Shown here: positions 26,469-35,181 of the stretch, one piece after another
How the letters are laid out: every line of letters starts with the position of its first letter
Position numbering within the stretch: position 1 is the first letter of the stretch
Origin: JBCCCJ01 sp039029315
Lineage (GTDB): Bacteria; Bacteroidota; Bacteroidia; J057
DNA: 64,000 bases
NCBI GenBank assembly: GCA_039029315.1
Contig: JBCCGK010000044.1
Span: forward strand, 1-64,000
Direction of reading: 5' to 3'
Translations under genes and position numbers: made by a program
Notes under the pieces: generated by a model
What the model was told of the DNA's origin: nothing
Database searches by the model: none
The model's input: the letters and a program-made list of their open reading frames with translations, nothing else

Positions 26469-27084
26469 GAACGGCTTGCATATTGAACTTCAGCAGTTAG
26501 GCAAGAAATTTTATCAAAGATGGCTGTTTAGAGGAATCAACCACGACTTCTCTGAACAGCCTCACTTAGCTATCATTGGCAAAAACGGCTCAGGAAAATC
26601 CACCTTGATGCGGATCATCTCTGGTCAGATGAATGCCACTGAAGGCAAAGTCATTTATCGGCAGAACCAGCAATTAATTCCCGCCTCCAAAAGGTATCAG
26701 CAACTCAGCTGGTCAGGGCCGCATGTGCAAGTATATGCAGATTTGAGCTGGCAAGAGCAACTGGACCTCCACTTTCGATTTTGTGACTGCTTGCTTCCCA
26801 ATCGAGAGGATCTACACGATCTCCTTCATCTTCAATCGCACAGGCATAAAAAATTGCGGTTCTTTTCTTCTGGTATGCTACAGAGAGCCAAAGTTGGATT
26901 GGCTCTTTTCTCCAAATCCAACCTATTGATGCTGGATGAGCCGACCAGTCATATGGATGTAGAAAATGCCCAACTGATGCTTGGACTGATCCGACAACAC
27001 CTGGGAAACAGGATTTTTGTCCTCGCGTCTAATATGGAACGGGAGTATGCCGAAGTTCCGCACAAATTATTCCTCAAGGGATAG
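26461..27084 (+). CDS. Small ABC transporter ATPase linked to lpxA
   Basis: A 207-residue ATP-binding protein starting at the ATG 26461, inside the end of lpxA. Walker A is GKNGSGKST (40-48) and Walker B LLMLDEPTSHMD. The signature reads FFSSGMLQR, with SSGM replacing SGGQ. The size and style suit the ATPase of a simple two-gene exporter (CcmA-like), but no permease is adjacent. The overlap implies co-translation with lpxA; a role in envelope lipid or polysaccharide export is only an inference from position. Confidence 0.78.
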   Translation: MSKNGLHIELQQLGKKFYQRWLFRGINHDFSEQPHLAIIGKNGSGKSTLMRIISGQMNATEGKVIYRQNQQLIPASKRYQQLSWSGPHVQVYADLSWQEQLDLHFRFCDCLLPNREDLHDLLHLQSHRHKKLRFFSSGMLQRAKVGLALFSKSNLLMLDEPTSHMDVENAQLMLGLIRQHLGNRIFVLASNMEREYAEVPHKLFLKG

Positions 27085-27108
27085 TTCTCCTTCATAAAGC
27101 AGCTTGAT

Positions 27109-29298
27109 ATGGCTAGGTGGACCCTTCAGATTATTGCATGGCTAGTTCTACTTGCAGGGAGTGTCACTTCCACAGATGCACAGGTGCTAGAAACCAACAC
27201 CTCTATTCCCATTTTTCACAGCGGAAGTCTCCTAAGCAGCCCATTTGCTGGCGGAGTCAATGAGCCACAGTTCTCAGCAGTAGAGTTGAATGCGGATAAT
27301 CAAATCGATTTGGTCGTATTTGACCGCTCGGGAAATGTTCTTATTCCTTTTCTCAGAGATACATCAAGTTCATCTCCTTATGTGTATGCCCCCTATCTCA
27401 AAGCCAGCTTTCCGCCACTTGAGCAGTGGGCGCTCTTTCGGGATTATGACTGTGATGGCCGCATGGATCTTTTTACCTCTCATCCGGATTCTAATGGGGT
27501 GAGGCTGTATCACAATGATTCTTCCAATGGAATTTTACAATTCTCTCTGGTTGCGGAGTTGTTACAAGCCCAGAACGAGAACATCTATGTCCCATTTTCG
27601 GATATACCTGCAATCGTCGATGTGGATGGAGACACGGATCTGGATATCTTAAGTTTTGATCCGGCAGGTCTGCATGTCCAATGGTATGAAAACATATCTG
27701 CCACTCCCTGTGAATTGCCTCAGTTTGAGTTGACAGATGCTTGCTGGGGGAATTTTGAAGAAGCGGGTCTGACAAATGAAATTACTCTTGGTATAGCTTG
27801 CAAACGCGACAATGGAACCTCCAACCATCCGACGGCCCATGCCGGGTCTTCCATAGGTGCATTTGATGCCGAAGGAGATGGGGATCTTGAGGTCCTGTTG
27901 GGGGATTTGAATCATGCCAATCTCGTCCTGCTTACCAATGGAGGAACTACTCTTCACGCAGACATGGTGTCGGTAGAGCCAGGTTTTCCCACGAATAGTG
28001 TCCCTGTAGATCTCCGGCAATTTCCCGCATCATATTTCATAGATGTCACCAGAGATGGACTGACAGACTTGTTGGTTGCTCCCAATATCCCAGGAATCTC
28101 CCTCAATGTCGGGAACGTCTGGCTGTATCGAAACATTGGAAGCAACTCCACTCCCTTATTCTCGTTTCAACAGAAAGATTTTTTGGAGGAGACGATGATC
28201 GATCTAGGCAGGGCTGCCAAACCAGTATTCTTTGACATGAATGGAGATGGATTATTAGACATCGTCGCGGGCAATTCGCTTTTTCGGGAAGAGGCATTAG
28301 AGGAAAGCAGTTCTCTATGGGTGTACCGGAATGCAGGCAGCTCAACTGAGCCTGAATTTGAGCGATTGACAACGAATTTTCTCCAACTTACTTCTTTGTT
28401 CAATCCACCCAGATTTGGATTTCACCCGACTTTTGGGGATGTAGATGGAGATGGAGATGATGATTTGGTTCTGGGAGATGAAAGCGGAAAGGTTCATTAT
28501 TTCAAAAATATTGCAGCCTTAGGAAGTCCACCAAGTTTCATCTTATTTGCTCCTGAACTTGCAGGAATTGATGTTGGTGCTGATGCTGCCCCCCAACTAA
28601 TCGACCTAAACAGGGATGGTCTGGCGGATCTTCTCATTGGCGAAAGAAGTGGCAATTTGAATTATTTTGAAAATACAGGCACACAGGGAAATGCCGATTT
28701 CAGTTCTCCTGCAATCATGGATTTTGGGGGGGTAGATGTTCTGATTCCCTGCTGTACTGGCTATAGTGTTCCATTTGTTTTTGAGAATGAGGAGGGAATA
28801 TATGAAATGGTGGTTGGCGCCGAATCCGGACAATTATTTCATTATACCAATATCGAAGGCAATTTGTCAGGGGTCTTTAGCCTGAACAGCACCGATTATG
28901 GAGAACTGAATGAAGGCAGTAGAGCTAGTCCACATGCTGCTGATATCACCAATGATGGCAAAAAAGAATGGATCATTGGCAATAGTAGAGGGGGATTTGC
29001 CATCCTGGAAGCCAAACCGCCCTCCTCTGCCCCATCCATCGAACCAGATCAACCACTTTTGCTTTGGCCCAATCCCGGAACTTCATTTTTCAACATCGCG
29101 CATTCAGAGGCTTCTTCTGGTCCTCTTCAGATTGAAGTATTTGATCTTCATGGGACCAGATTGAGCAGGAAGACCTTCTTTCCAGCTTCAGGCCATGTGT
29201 CAATTTCTACTGACACCTGGCCAACAGCTGTGTATTTAGTCCGCGCCACCACCATTAATGGAAGACAATATGTACAAAAATGGTCTCTTCACCGATAA
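27109..29298 (+). CDS. FG-GAP/VCBS repeat protein with T9SS sorting domain
   Basis: A 729-residue secreted protein: signal peptide 1-25 (ending STDAQ), then at least six FG-GAP/VCBS calcium-loop repeats that would form a beta-propeller (for example DVDGDTDLDIL, DMNGDGLLDIVAGN, DVDGDGDDDLVLGDESG, DLNRDGLADLLIGERSG, DITNDGKKEWIIG), and a C-terminal T9SS type A sorting domain starting LLWPNPGTS (about 645). Likely exported to the cell surface; integrin-like propellers of this kind are usually adhesins or are attached to enzymes, but no enzyme domain is visible. It starts 24 bp after the ABC ATPase gene and may share its transcript. Confidence 0.83.
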   Translation: MARWTLQIIAWLVLLAGSVTSTDAQVLETNTSIPIFHSGSLLSSPFAGGVNEPQFSAVELNADNQIDLVVFDRSGNVLIPFLRDTSSSSPYVYAPYLKASFPPLEQWALFRDYDCDGRMDLFTSHPDSNGVRLYHNDSSNGILQFSLVAELLQAQNENIYVPFSDIPAIVDVDGDTDLDILSFDPAGLHVQWYENISATPCELPQFELTDACWGNFEEAGLTNEITLGIACKRDNGTSNHPTAHAGSSIGAFDAEGDGDLEVLLGDLNHANLVLLTNGGTTLHADMVSVEPGFPTNSVPVDLRQFPASYFIDVTRDGLTDLLVAPNIPGISLNVGNVWLYRNIGSNSTPLFSFQQKDFLEETMIDLGRAAKPVFFDMNGDGLLDIVAGNSLFREEALEESSSLWVYRNAGSSTEPEFERLTTNFLQLTSLFNPPRFGFHPTFGDVDGDGDDDLVLGDESGKVHYFKNIAALGSPPSFILFAPELAGIDVGADAAPQLIDLNRDGLADLLIGERSGNLNYFENTGTQGNADFSSPAIMDFGGVDVLIPCCTGYSVPFVFENEEGIYEMVVGAESGQLFHYTNIEGNLSGVFSLNSTDYGELNEGSRASPHAADITNDGKKEWIIGNSRGGFAILEAKPPSSAPSIEPDQPLLLWPNPGTSFFNIAHSEASSGPLQIEVFDLHGTRLSRKTFFPASGHVSISTDTWPTAVYLVRATTINGRQYVQKWSLHR

Positions 29299-29470
29299 GA
29301 TACTATTCGAATGTAGACCTCATCCCCTGTTTGAATATTCAGGAATTATGAATCTCTTCAAGGAGTAGCACTCTCTTCAGCTGTATCCGCCAGGGAGATT
29401 CCAAACCTGAGGATCCCAAATTCCCGCCTACCAAAGGCAGACTAGCTCTACGAAATCCCGATTTTTGTAC

Positions 29471-29478
29471 TATTTTTG
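29471..29478 (+). promoter_or_regulatory. Candidate -7 promoter element
   Basis: TATTTTTG matches TAnnTTTG and lies 24 bp before the dipeptidase ATG at 29503, a plausible distance for a short leader. No clear -33 element is visible at the usual spacing. Confidence 0.3.
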
Positions 29479-29502
29479 ATGATCACAAAAATAAGACCCC
29501 TT

Positions 29503-30882
29503 ATGGCAACTTCCATTCGAACCTACGTAGACCAGCATAGATCCCGATTTTTGGACGAAATCATTGATTGGTTGAAAATTCCAAGCATCAGTGCAGATTC
29601 TGCCTATAAACAAGATGTGGACAATGCTGCGAATTGGCTGATGGAAAAGTTTCGGGAATTGGGGATGGATAAGGTAGAGAAAATACCCACAGAAGGGCAT
29701 CCAGTGGTCTATGCAGAAAAAATTGTAGATCCTTCTCTCCCAACCATTTTGACATATGGTCATTATGATGTTCAACCACCTGACCCATTGGAACTGTGGA
29801 ACAGTCCTCCATTCGAACCTGTCATCAAAGACGAAAAGATATATGCTCGTGGTGCCTGCGATGACAAGGGGCAGCTATATATGCATGTCAAGGCCCTGGA
29901 AATTCTGGTCAAACAAGGCAGCTTGCCATGCAACGTCAAATACATTGTAGAAGGAGAAGAGGAAATTGGCAGTGATCACCTGGAAGATTTCGTCAGGGCA
30001 CATAAGGAGATGCTCAAAGCTGATATTATTCTGGTCTCTGATACTTCCATGATTGCCAATGATGTTCCCTCTGTGACCGTCGGCCTGAGAGGATTGTCAT
30101 ATCTGGAAGTAGAGGTAACTGGTCCCAATCGAGACCTTCACTCTGGCATATATGGAGGGGCAGTTGCCAATCCAATCAATGTCTTGTGTGAGATGATCGC
30201 CTCCCTCAAGGATGAGCAAGGCAGAATTAGCATTCCCGGATTTTATGACAAAGTTATGGAATTGTCACAAGAAGATCGGCAAGAGATGGCTCGACAACCT
30301 TTCGATCAAGATGAATATCAACAGGCATTGGGAATAGCCACCACTGCTGGCGAAGAAGGATATACAACCATCGAACGAGCTTCCATTCGCCCAACATTGG
30401 ACGTAAACGGCATTTGGGGTGGATATATAGGAGAAGGCGCAAAAACGGTACTTCCGTCTCAGGCGTTTGCAAAAATCTCCATGCGGCTGGTTCCCCATCA
30501 GCAATCAGATGAAATCACCCAATTGTTTGCCGATCACTTCTCCAGCATTGCGCCAGATTCAGTCACCGTAACGGTCAAGCCACATCATGGTGGAGAGGCC
30601 GCAGTCGTGTCGACCCAATCAGCGGGATACCTCGCAGCCTCAAGAGCTATGGAGACATCATTTGGAAAAAAGCCGATTCCTTCACGTTCAGGAGGCTCTA
30701 TTCCGATTGTCGCCTTGTTTCAGGAGGTTTTGGGACTGGATACTGTCTTGATGGGATTTGGCCTCAATTCTGATGCGATTCACAGTCCCAATGAGCACTA
30801 TGGTGTATTCAACTATTTGAAAGGTATTGAAACCATTCCACTCTTCCACACTTACTTTGCCGAACTGCATCAAGACAATTGA
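29503..30882 (+). CDS. M20 family metallo-dipeptidase
   Basis: A 459-residue co-catalytic zinc peptidase of the M20 family (carnosinase/CNDP-like dipeptidase branch). Metal-ligand segments are visible: YGHYDVQPPD (His and Asp), ARGACDDKG (bridging Asp), VEGEEEIGS (catalytic Glu pair), SDTSM (Asp) and the late HSPNEHY (His). The lid domain lies about 200-330. No signal peptide, so cytoplasmic peptide turnover. The start at ATG 29503 (MATSIRTYVDQ) was preferred over an upstream start that adds 9 residues. The YdcF-like gene follows 2 bp after the stop. Confidence 0.9.
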   Translation: MATSIRTYVDQHRSRFLDEIIDWLKIPSISADSAYKQDVDNAANWLMEKFRELGMDKVEKIPTEGHPVVYAEKIVDPSLPTILTYGHYDVQPPDPLELWNSPPFEPVIKDEKIYARGACDDKGQLYMHVKALEILVKQGSLPCNVKYIVEGEEEIGSDHLEDFVRAHKEMLKADIILVSDTSMIANDVPSVTVGLRGLSYLEVEVTGPNRDLHSGIYGGAVANPINVLCEMIASLKDEQGRISIPGFYDKVMELSQEDRQEMARQPFDQDEYQQALGIATTAGEEGYTTIERASIRPTLDVNGIWGGYIGEGAKTVLPSQAFAKISMRLVPHQQSDEITQLFADHFSSIAPDSVTVTVKPHHGGEAAVVSTQSAGYLAASRAMETSFGKKPIPSRSGGSIPIVALFQEVLGLDTVLMGFGLNSDAIHSPNEHYGVFNYLKGIETIPLFHTYFAELHQDN

Positions 30883-30884
30883 TT

Positions 30885-31508
30885 ATGGGCAAATTTTTCA
30901 AAAAACTCCTCATCTTTCTCTCCATCTTATTGGTGGTAGGATTCAGCTTGTTCTTGTTGCGATTTACGATTCTCAAAGGAATCGGCTATAGTCTGATCTA
31001 TGAAGATCCCAATGTTGAAGTAGACGCAGCCTTTGTGTTATCCAGCAGCCCCAATGAAAGGTGTGAATATGCAGCAGAACTATATCATCTGAACCTTTTT
31101 CCACTGGTGATCACCATGGGAGAATCGGTTAATCCCTCTCTCCTTGCCATGAATATCCAGCAAACAGATGCACAACTAGCCCGAACAGTGCTGATTCGAT
31201 CTGGGGTGGACTCTACAGCGATTCGGGTGATCAATAGAGGCAGCAGTACATTTGAGGAATCTGAGCAGATCCTCGGCTATGCCACGCGGGAAGGGTTTCA
31301 AAGTATCATGATCATCAGTTCCCAGTTCCACACCCGCCGTATCAAAAAAGTATTTAAGAAAAAGTTCAAGCAAGCAGGCATTGATGTGGTCATCAAAGGT
31401 GCTCCACCGAAACGGTATGAGGTTGATCACTGGTGGGAAAATGAAGAGGCCATGATCAATGTGAATAACGAATATGTCAAACTCTTGTACTATGGCTGGA
31501 AATACTGA
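30885..31508 (+). CDS. YdcF/SanA-like DUF218 membrane protein
   Basis: A 207-residue protein with an N-terminal membrane helix (about 5-26, KKLLIFLSILLVVGFSLFLL) and a DUF218 domain: VDAAFVLSSSPNERCEYAAELYH, ITMGES, then STFEESEQIL and IISSQFHTRRIKKVFKK with the conserved histidine. Related proteins (YdcF, SanA, ElyC) have roles in envelope integrity that are only partly known. The ATG at 30885 lies 2 bp after the dipeptidase stop; a TTG two codons earlier would overlap it. Likely an operon partner by position only. Confidence 0.8.
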   Translation: MGKFFKKLLIFLSILLVVGFSLFLLRFTILKGIGYSLIYEDPNVEVDAAFVLSSSPNERCEYAAELYHLNLFPLVITMGESVNPSLLAMNIQQTDAQLARTVLIRSGVDSTAIRVINRGSSTFEESEQILGYATREGFQSIMIISSQFHTRRIKKVFKKKFKQAGIDVVIKGAPPKRYEVDHWWENEEAMINVNNEYVKLLYYGWKY

Positions 31509-31520
31509 TCCTTACTCAGA

Positions 31521-31784
31521 TTAGGATACCGGTTGATATTTCTGTTCAATGAGATGCAGCAAATCTCCGGGGGAAGCGAGGTGTGTCCATTCATGATCTG
31601 GCAGATGGATCAAAAAATCTTTTTCACAAATCATGATCATTTCTACCATATCCAATGAGTCCAGCCCTAGATCAGCCTTAAAGTTTGATTGAAGGTCATA
31701 AGAATCAGGGGCAATTTCTGCAATGTCGATTATGATAGATCTAAGGGTGTCGGCGAGGCTGGCAGAACTCAAAGTGGCTTTCAT
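31521..31784 (-). CDS. Acyl carrier protein (stand-alone)
   Basis: An 87-residue acyl carrier protein: acidic, four helices, and the phosphopantetheine site DSL with Ser43 in LGLDSLDMVEM. The N-terminal extension is slightly longer than in housekeeping AcpP and the last third (ICEKDFLIHLPDHEWTHLAS) is atypical, so this is probably a specialised ACP rather than the fatty-acid one. No synthase, ketosynthase or phosphopantetheinyl transferase gene is adjacent. It is convergent with the YdcF gene and divergent from yjbQ. Confidence 0.85.
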   Translation of the reverse strand: MKATLSSASLADTLRSIIIDIAEIAPDSYDLQSNFKADLGLDSLDMVEMIMICEKDFLIHLPDHEWTHLASPGDLLHLIEQKYQPVS

Positions 31785-31821
31785 AAATTCTGAGTTGTGA
31801 AATTATCTATTGTTTTTGTTT

Positions 31822-32232
31822 ATGATTCAGCAGTATCAGATCAGACTTCCTTCCTTTTCTCGCGGGTTTCACCTGATTACCAGAGACGTGGTCTCTCAAC
31901 TCCCGCAGCTACCAGAACAGGGAATCTTACATCTGTTCATTCAACACACATCTGCAGCTTTGTCGATCAACGAAAATGCCGATCCATCTGTACGCGTAGA
32001 TTTTGAGTCAATTTTCAACCGCCTCGTCCCTGAGGATGAACCATATTATGTTCATACTATAGAAGGAAGTGATGACATGCCTGCACATGTGAAAGCGAGT
32101 CTTGTAGGAGCTTCAATTAGTATTCCGATTACCAATTCTCGTCTCAATCTCGGTACCTGGCAGGGAATTTATTTATGTGAATTCCGCAATCATGGTGGTA
32201 GACGGAAGGTACTGGCAACCGTTTATTCATAA
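31822..32232 (+). CDS. YjbQ/UPF0047 family protein
   Basis: A 136-residue compact protein of the YjbQ (UPF0047) family, annotated in databases as secondary thiamine-phosphate synthase because some members rescue thiamine mutants. Family motifs are HTSAALSINENAD and the C-terminal GTWQGIYLCEFRNHGGRRKV with the conserved basic cluster. The start is ATG 31822 (MIQQYQIRLP); a TTG four codons upstream is less likely. Cytoplasmic. The next gene follows after 46 bp. Confidence 0.88.
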   Translation: MIQQYQIRLPSFSRGFHLITRDVVSQLPQLPEQGILHLFIQHTSAALSINENADPSVRVDFESIFNRLVPEDEPYYVHTIEGSDDMPAHVKASLVGASISIPITNSRLNLGTWQGIYLCEFRNHGGRRKVLATVYS

Positions 32233-32278
32233 AACAAAAACCAGGCCAAGAGAAAACCTTTGAAAGAAACGATCATTT

Positions 32279-33040
32279 ATGCAATTGCATTTTCAATCCT
32301 ATGGGCAGGGTCCGGCCCTGATCATCTTGCATGGGCTTTTTGGCTCCCTTGACAATTGGGTCAGCCATGCAAGAAAATTGGCAAATGATTTCAGTGTTTA
32401 TACCATAGACCAAAGAAATCATGGAAAATCCCCACATGCCGATCGGTGGGATTATGATGTCATGGCAGAAGATTTGGCAGAGTTCATGGATCAACAAGGA
32501 ATCATGCAAGCACATCTTCTGGGACATTCCATGGGGGGAAAAACAGTCATGAAGCTGGCAGGTAGCTTCCCAGAAAGAATAGACAAATTGATTGTGGTTG
32601 ACATGGCACCTAAAGCATATTCTCCACATCATACCCACATCATTGAGACCCTGCTTGCCGTACCACTAAGCAGCCTGTCTAGTCGAAAAGAGGCAGAGCT
32701 ATTTCTCGCAGACCGAATTGATGAATGGAGCGTCAGACAGTTTCTGCTCAAAGGTTTGGGCCGAGATGATCAAAAAAATTTCCGATGGAAATTCAATCTG
32801 AATACCATTAGTCTCCACTACCCAAGAATACTCGAAGCCGTTGAGTTGGAAGAACCATTCGAAGGGCCTACCTTATTTCTTTCAGGTGGAAAATCGGAAT
32901 ATGTTCAAGTCAGTGATTGGCCAAACATACGCGATCATTTCCCCTTTGCCCAATTTGAAGTACTGGAGGAAGCTGGTCATTGGGTTCATGCGGAAGCTCC
33001 TGAAGCCTTTTTACAGACAATCAGACATTTCTTGTTATGA
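32279..33040 (+). CDS. YbfF-like alpha/beta-hydrolase esterase
   Basis: A 253-residue alpha/beta-hydrolase. Oxyanion LHGLFGSLDNW (about 18-28), DQRNHGKSP, the nucleophile elbow GHSMGGKT (Ser about 84) and the C-terminal GHWVHAEAP with the catalytic His are all characteristic of YbfF-type acyl esterases. No signal peptide. The substrate may be acyl-CoA or another small ester; the sequence does not decide. Confidence 0.85.
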   Translation: MQLHFQSYGQGPALIILHGLFGSLDNWVSHARKLANDFSVYTIDQRNHGKSPHADRWDYDVMAEDLAEFMDQQGIMQAHLLGHSMGGKTVMKLAGSFPERIDKLIVVDMAPKAYSPHHTHIIETLLAVPLSSLSSRKEAELFLADRIDEWSVRQFLLKGLGRDDQKNFRWKFNLNTISLHYPRILEAVELEEPFEGPTLFLSGGKSEYVQVSDWPNIRDHFPFAQFEVLEEAGHWVHAEAPEAFLQTIRHFLL

Positions 33041-33102
33041 AATGCAGGGTAAAAATAATAGATTCGTAGTCGAATTCGTAAGAAATTCAAACACTCGTAG
33101 CA

Positions 33103-33546
33103 ATGCCTTTTCGAATACTCCTTTTTTTTGTTTCAATCTGTCTATGTTTGGCTTCTTGCTCTTCCAATGAACATGCCACTACAGAGAGTCAGGAAGAAGG
33201 AATGTCGGATTCCATTCTTGTAGAGATTCTAGAAGCTGGTCCAAGTATTTCACCAGAATTAATCGGGACATGGCGAATGGAGGAAATGAGATACGGTAAT
33301 ACCCCTATGTCTATCGAAGACACAGGTGAGTCTACGCTCGAATTCACTGACAAGGGTACGATGATTACGAGTGCACCTGGTTTAAGCCCCGAGGAAACAA
33401 CTTTTACATTTGAGAATGATGTCATCGTTAGTGATCTGGATGGATTGACACAAAAGATCGTCGAATTGAGCGGTGATCGATTGGTTTTGGTATATGAAAT
33501 TGACAATACCGAAATCAAGCGAATTTTTACACGTGTGACTCCATAG
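33103..33546 (+). CDS. Lipocalin-like lipoprotein
   Basis: A 147-residue lipoprotein: signal MPFRILLFFVSICLCLASC with lipobox Cys19, an acidic linker and a beta-rich domain starting ISPELIGTWRMEEMRYGN. The LIGTWxxxE opening followed by alternating strands is typical of small lipocalin-like domains in Bacteroidota lipoproteins. The function is unknown. It is probably monocistronic. Confidence 0.7.
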   Translation: MPFRILLFFVSICLCLASCSSNEHATTESQEEGMSDSILVEILEAGPSISPELIGTWRMEEMRYGNTPMSIEDTGESTLEFTDKGTMITSAPGLSPEETTFTFENDVIVSDLDGLTQKIVELSGDRLVLVYEIDNTEIKRIFTRVTP

Positions 33547-33665
33547 CATGTTTGATGACATTTTCGCAATGCATGCGTCACACCTTTCAGACAGGAAGGT
33601 GATTTGGCGACTAGTCCTGACAGACGCCACCCAAGCAAACATGACAAAACCCAAATACTTATATT

Positions 33666-35027
33666 ATGATGAACCATGTCAGAAGGATTGTTCTGCTCCT
33701 ATTGGCAGCATTAGCGGGACTGAGTGTTCAAGCACAGGAGCGTCCATACAAATGGACAATTGGGATCGGCCCAACCATTAGAGATTTTACAGGTATCCCC
33801 AATAAGAATCTCGAACAGATGACCTTTACCCCAGCCATGCATCTCCAATTTGGGAGAAGTCTTGGTTCCTCTTTGGAAGCCGTTCTTCAAACTACCTTTC
33901 CGGCGAGTACATTCGCAACTTCCAATGATAGCACATCCCTATCAGAAGCAGATGTACATATCCGGTACAAATTCGCCAATGGATATATCCTCAAAGAAAC
34001 ATCTACCATTGCCCCATATCTTCATTTAGGCGTCAATGGAAATATGTATGATTGGGCCAATCCCATTTTCAATATGGGCGTCCCATTTGGTGCTGGCTTC
34101 AGAGTCAACTGGAGATCCTGGGGCCTGGATTTCAACGCAAGTTATAAAGCGAATCAAACAGATTTTAGAGATTATTTCAGTGTCAATGGATCTCTTAATT
34201 TATTGATTGGAGGAAACAGAACTCCGCCCCCTCCCCCACCCAACCCAGATTCAGACGGCGATGGTATTGATGATATGCTTGACAATTGTCCCAACACCTT
34301 TGGGGTAGCGAGTCTTCAGGGGTGTCCAGATCGCGATGGGGATGGAGTCGCTGATGATTCAGACAATTGCCCAGATACACCCGGTACAAAAGAGTTAGCC
34401 GGTTGTCCTGACGACGATGCAGATGATGATGGAATTCCTGACGAAGAAGATGACTGCCCACAAACAGCTGGATTGGCTAGCCTGAATGGTTGCCCTGACA
34501 GAGACAATGACAATGTCGCTGACCATAAGGACGATTGTCCGAATGAAGCAGGTCTGGTGGAGTTGAATGGGTGCCCAGACCGAGATGGAGATGGCATCAG
34601 AGATGAAGAAGACATTTGCCCGGATGAAGCAGGCGTACCGGAGCTCAAAGGCTGTCCAGAAATTGAAGATGAGGTGAAAGAAAAATTGGCTTTTGCAACA
34701 AAAGCTGTACAGTTTGAGTCAGCTTCGGCTATCTTGAAAACAGTTTCTTACGCCGTTCTTGACACCATCGTCACCATCATGGAAGACTATCCAGAATACA
34801 GTTTGCGCGCATCTGGCCATACAGATTCACAAGGAGAAGCAGACAAAAACCAGGACTTGTCAGAAGCTCGCGCCAAGGCCTGTATGGAGTATATCATCAG
34901 CAAAGGTATTGCTGAAGAAAGACTTGTTCATATCGGCTATGGAGAAAGCCGGCCTATTGCAGATAACATCAACCGAGCTGGAAGGGCGATTAATCGTCGG
35001 GTAGAATTTGAATTATTCATAAAGTAA
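33666..35027 (+). CDS. OmpA family protein with five TSP3 repeats
   Basis: A 453-residue outer-membrane protein. Signal peptide (to about residue 24, SVQAQ), an N-terminal beta-barrel-like domain (to about 180), a proline-rich turn, five thrombospondin type 3 calcium repeats (about 195-335; each with DxDGDGxxDxxDxCP and ending GCP) and a C-terminal OmpA domain (about 340-453) with GHTDSQGEADKNQDLSEARA and NRRVEFEL. The peptidoglycan-binding Asp and Arg are both present. It is the first of three consecutive OmpA-type genes. Confidence 0.9.
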   Translation: MMNHVRRIVLLLLAALAGLSVQAQERPYKWTIGIGPTIRDFTGIPNKNLEQMTFTPAMHLQFGRSLGSSLEAVLQTTFPASTFATSNDSTSLSEADVHIRYKFANGYILKETSTIAPYLHLGVNGNMYDWANPIFNMGVPFGAGFRVNWRSWGLDFNASYKANQTDFRDYFSVNGSLNLLIGGNRTPPPPPPNPDSDGDGIDDMLDNCPNTFGVASLQGCPDRDGDGVADDSDNCPDTPGTKELAGCPDDDADDDGIPDEEDDCPQTAGLASLNGCPDRDNDNVADHKDDCPNEAGLVELNGCPDRDGDGIRDEEDICPDEAGVPELKGCPEIEDEVKEKLAFATKAVQFESASAILKTVSYAVLDTIVTIMEDYPEYSLRASGHTDSQGEADKNQDLSEARAKACMEYIISKGIAEERLVHIGYGESRPIADNINRAGRAINRRVEFELFIK

Positions 35028-35052
35028 TAAAATCGAAATTTTAAGGTTTATA

Positions 35053-35094
35053 CCCTACATGGACTCTTTTCTTAATCCATGTGGGGTTTTCTTT
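35053..35094 (+). terminator. Terminator after the first OmpA-family gene
   Basis: An 11-bp stem (35053-35063 with 35076-35086, one G-T pair) is followed by TTTTCTTT. It separates the first from the second ompA-like gene. Confidence 0.72.
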
Positions 35095-35181
35095 ACATTT
35101 CAACTTTGTGAAAAGACTTATTGGAATAATATTTGCGTATTTACTCAAAGGATTTCCAAAGTTGTTGATAATTGTGATTCT

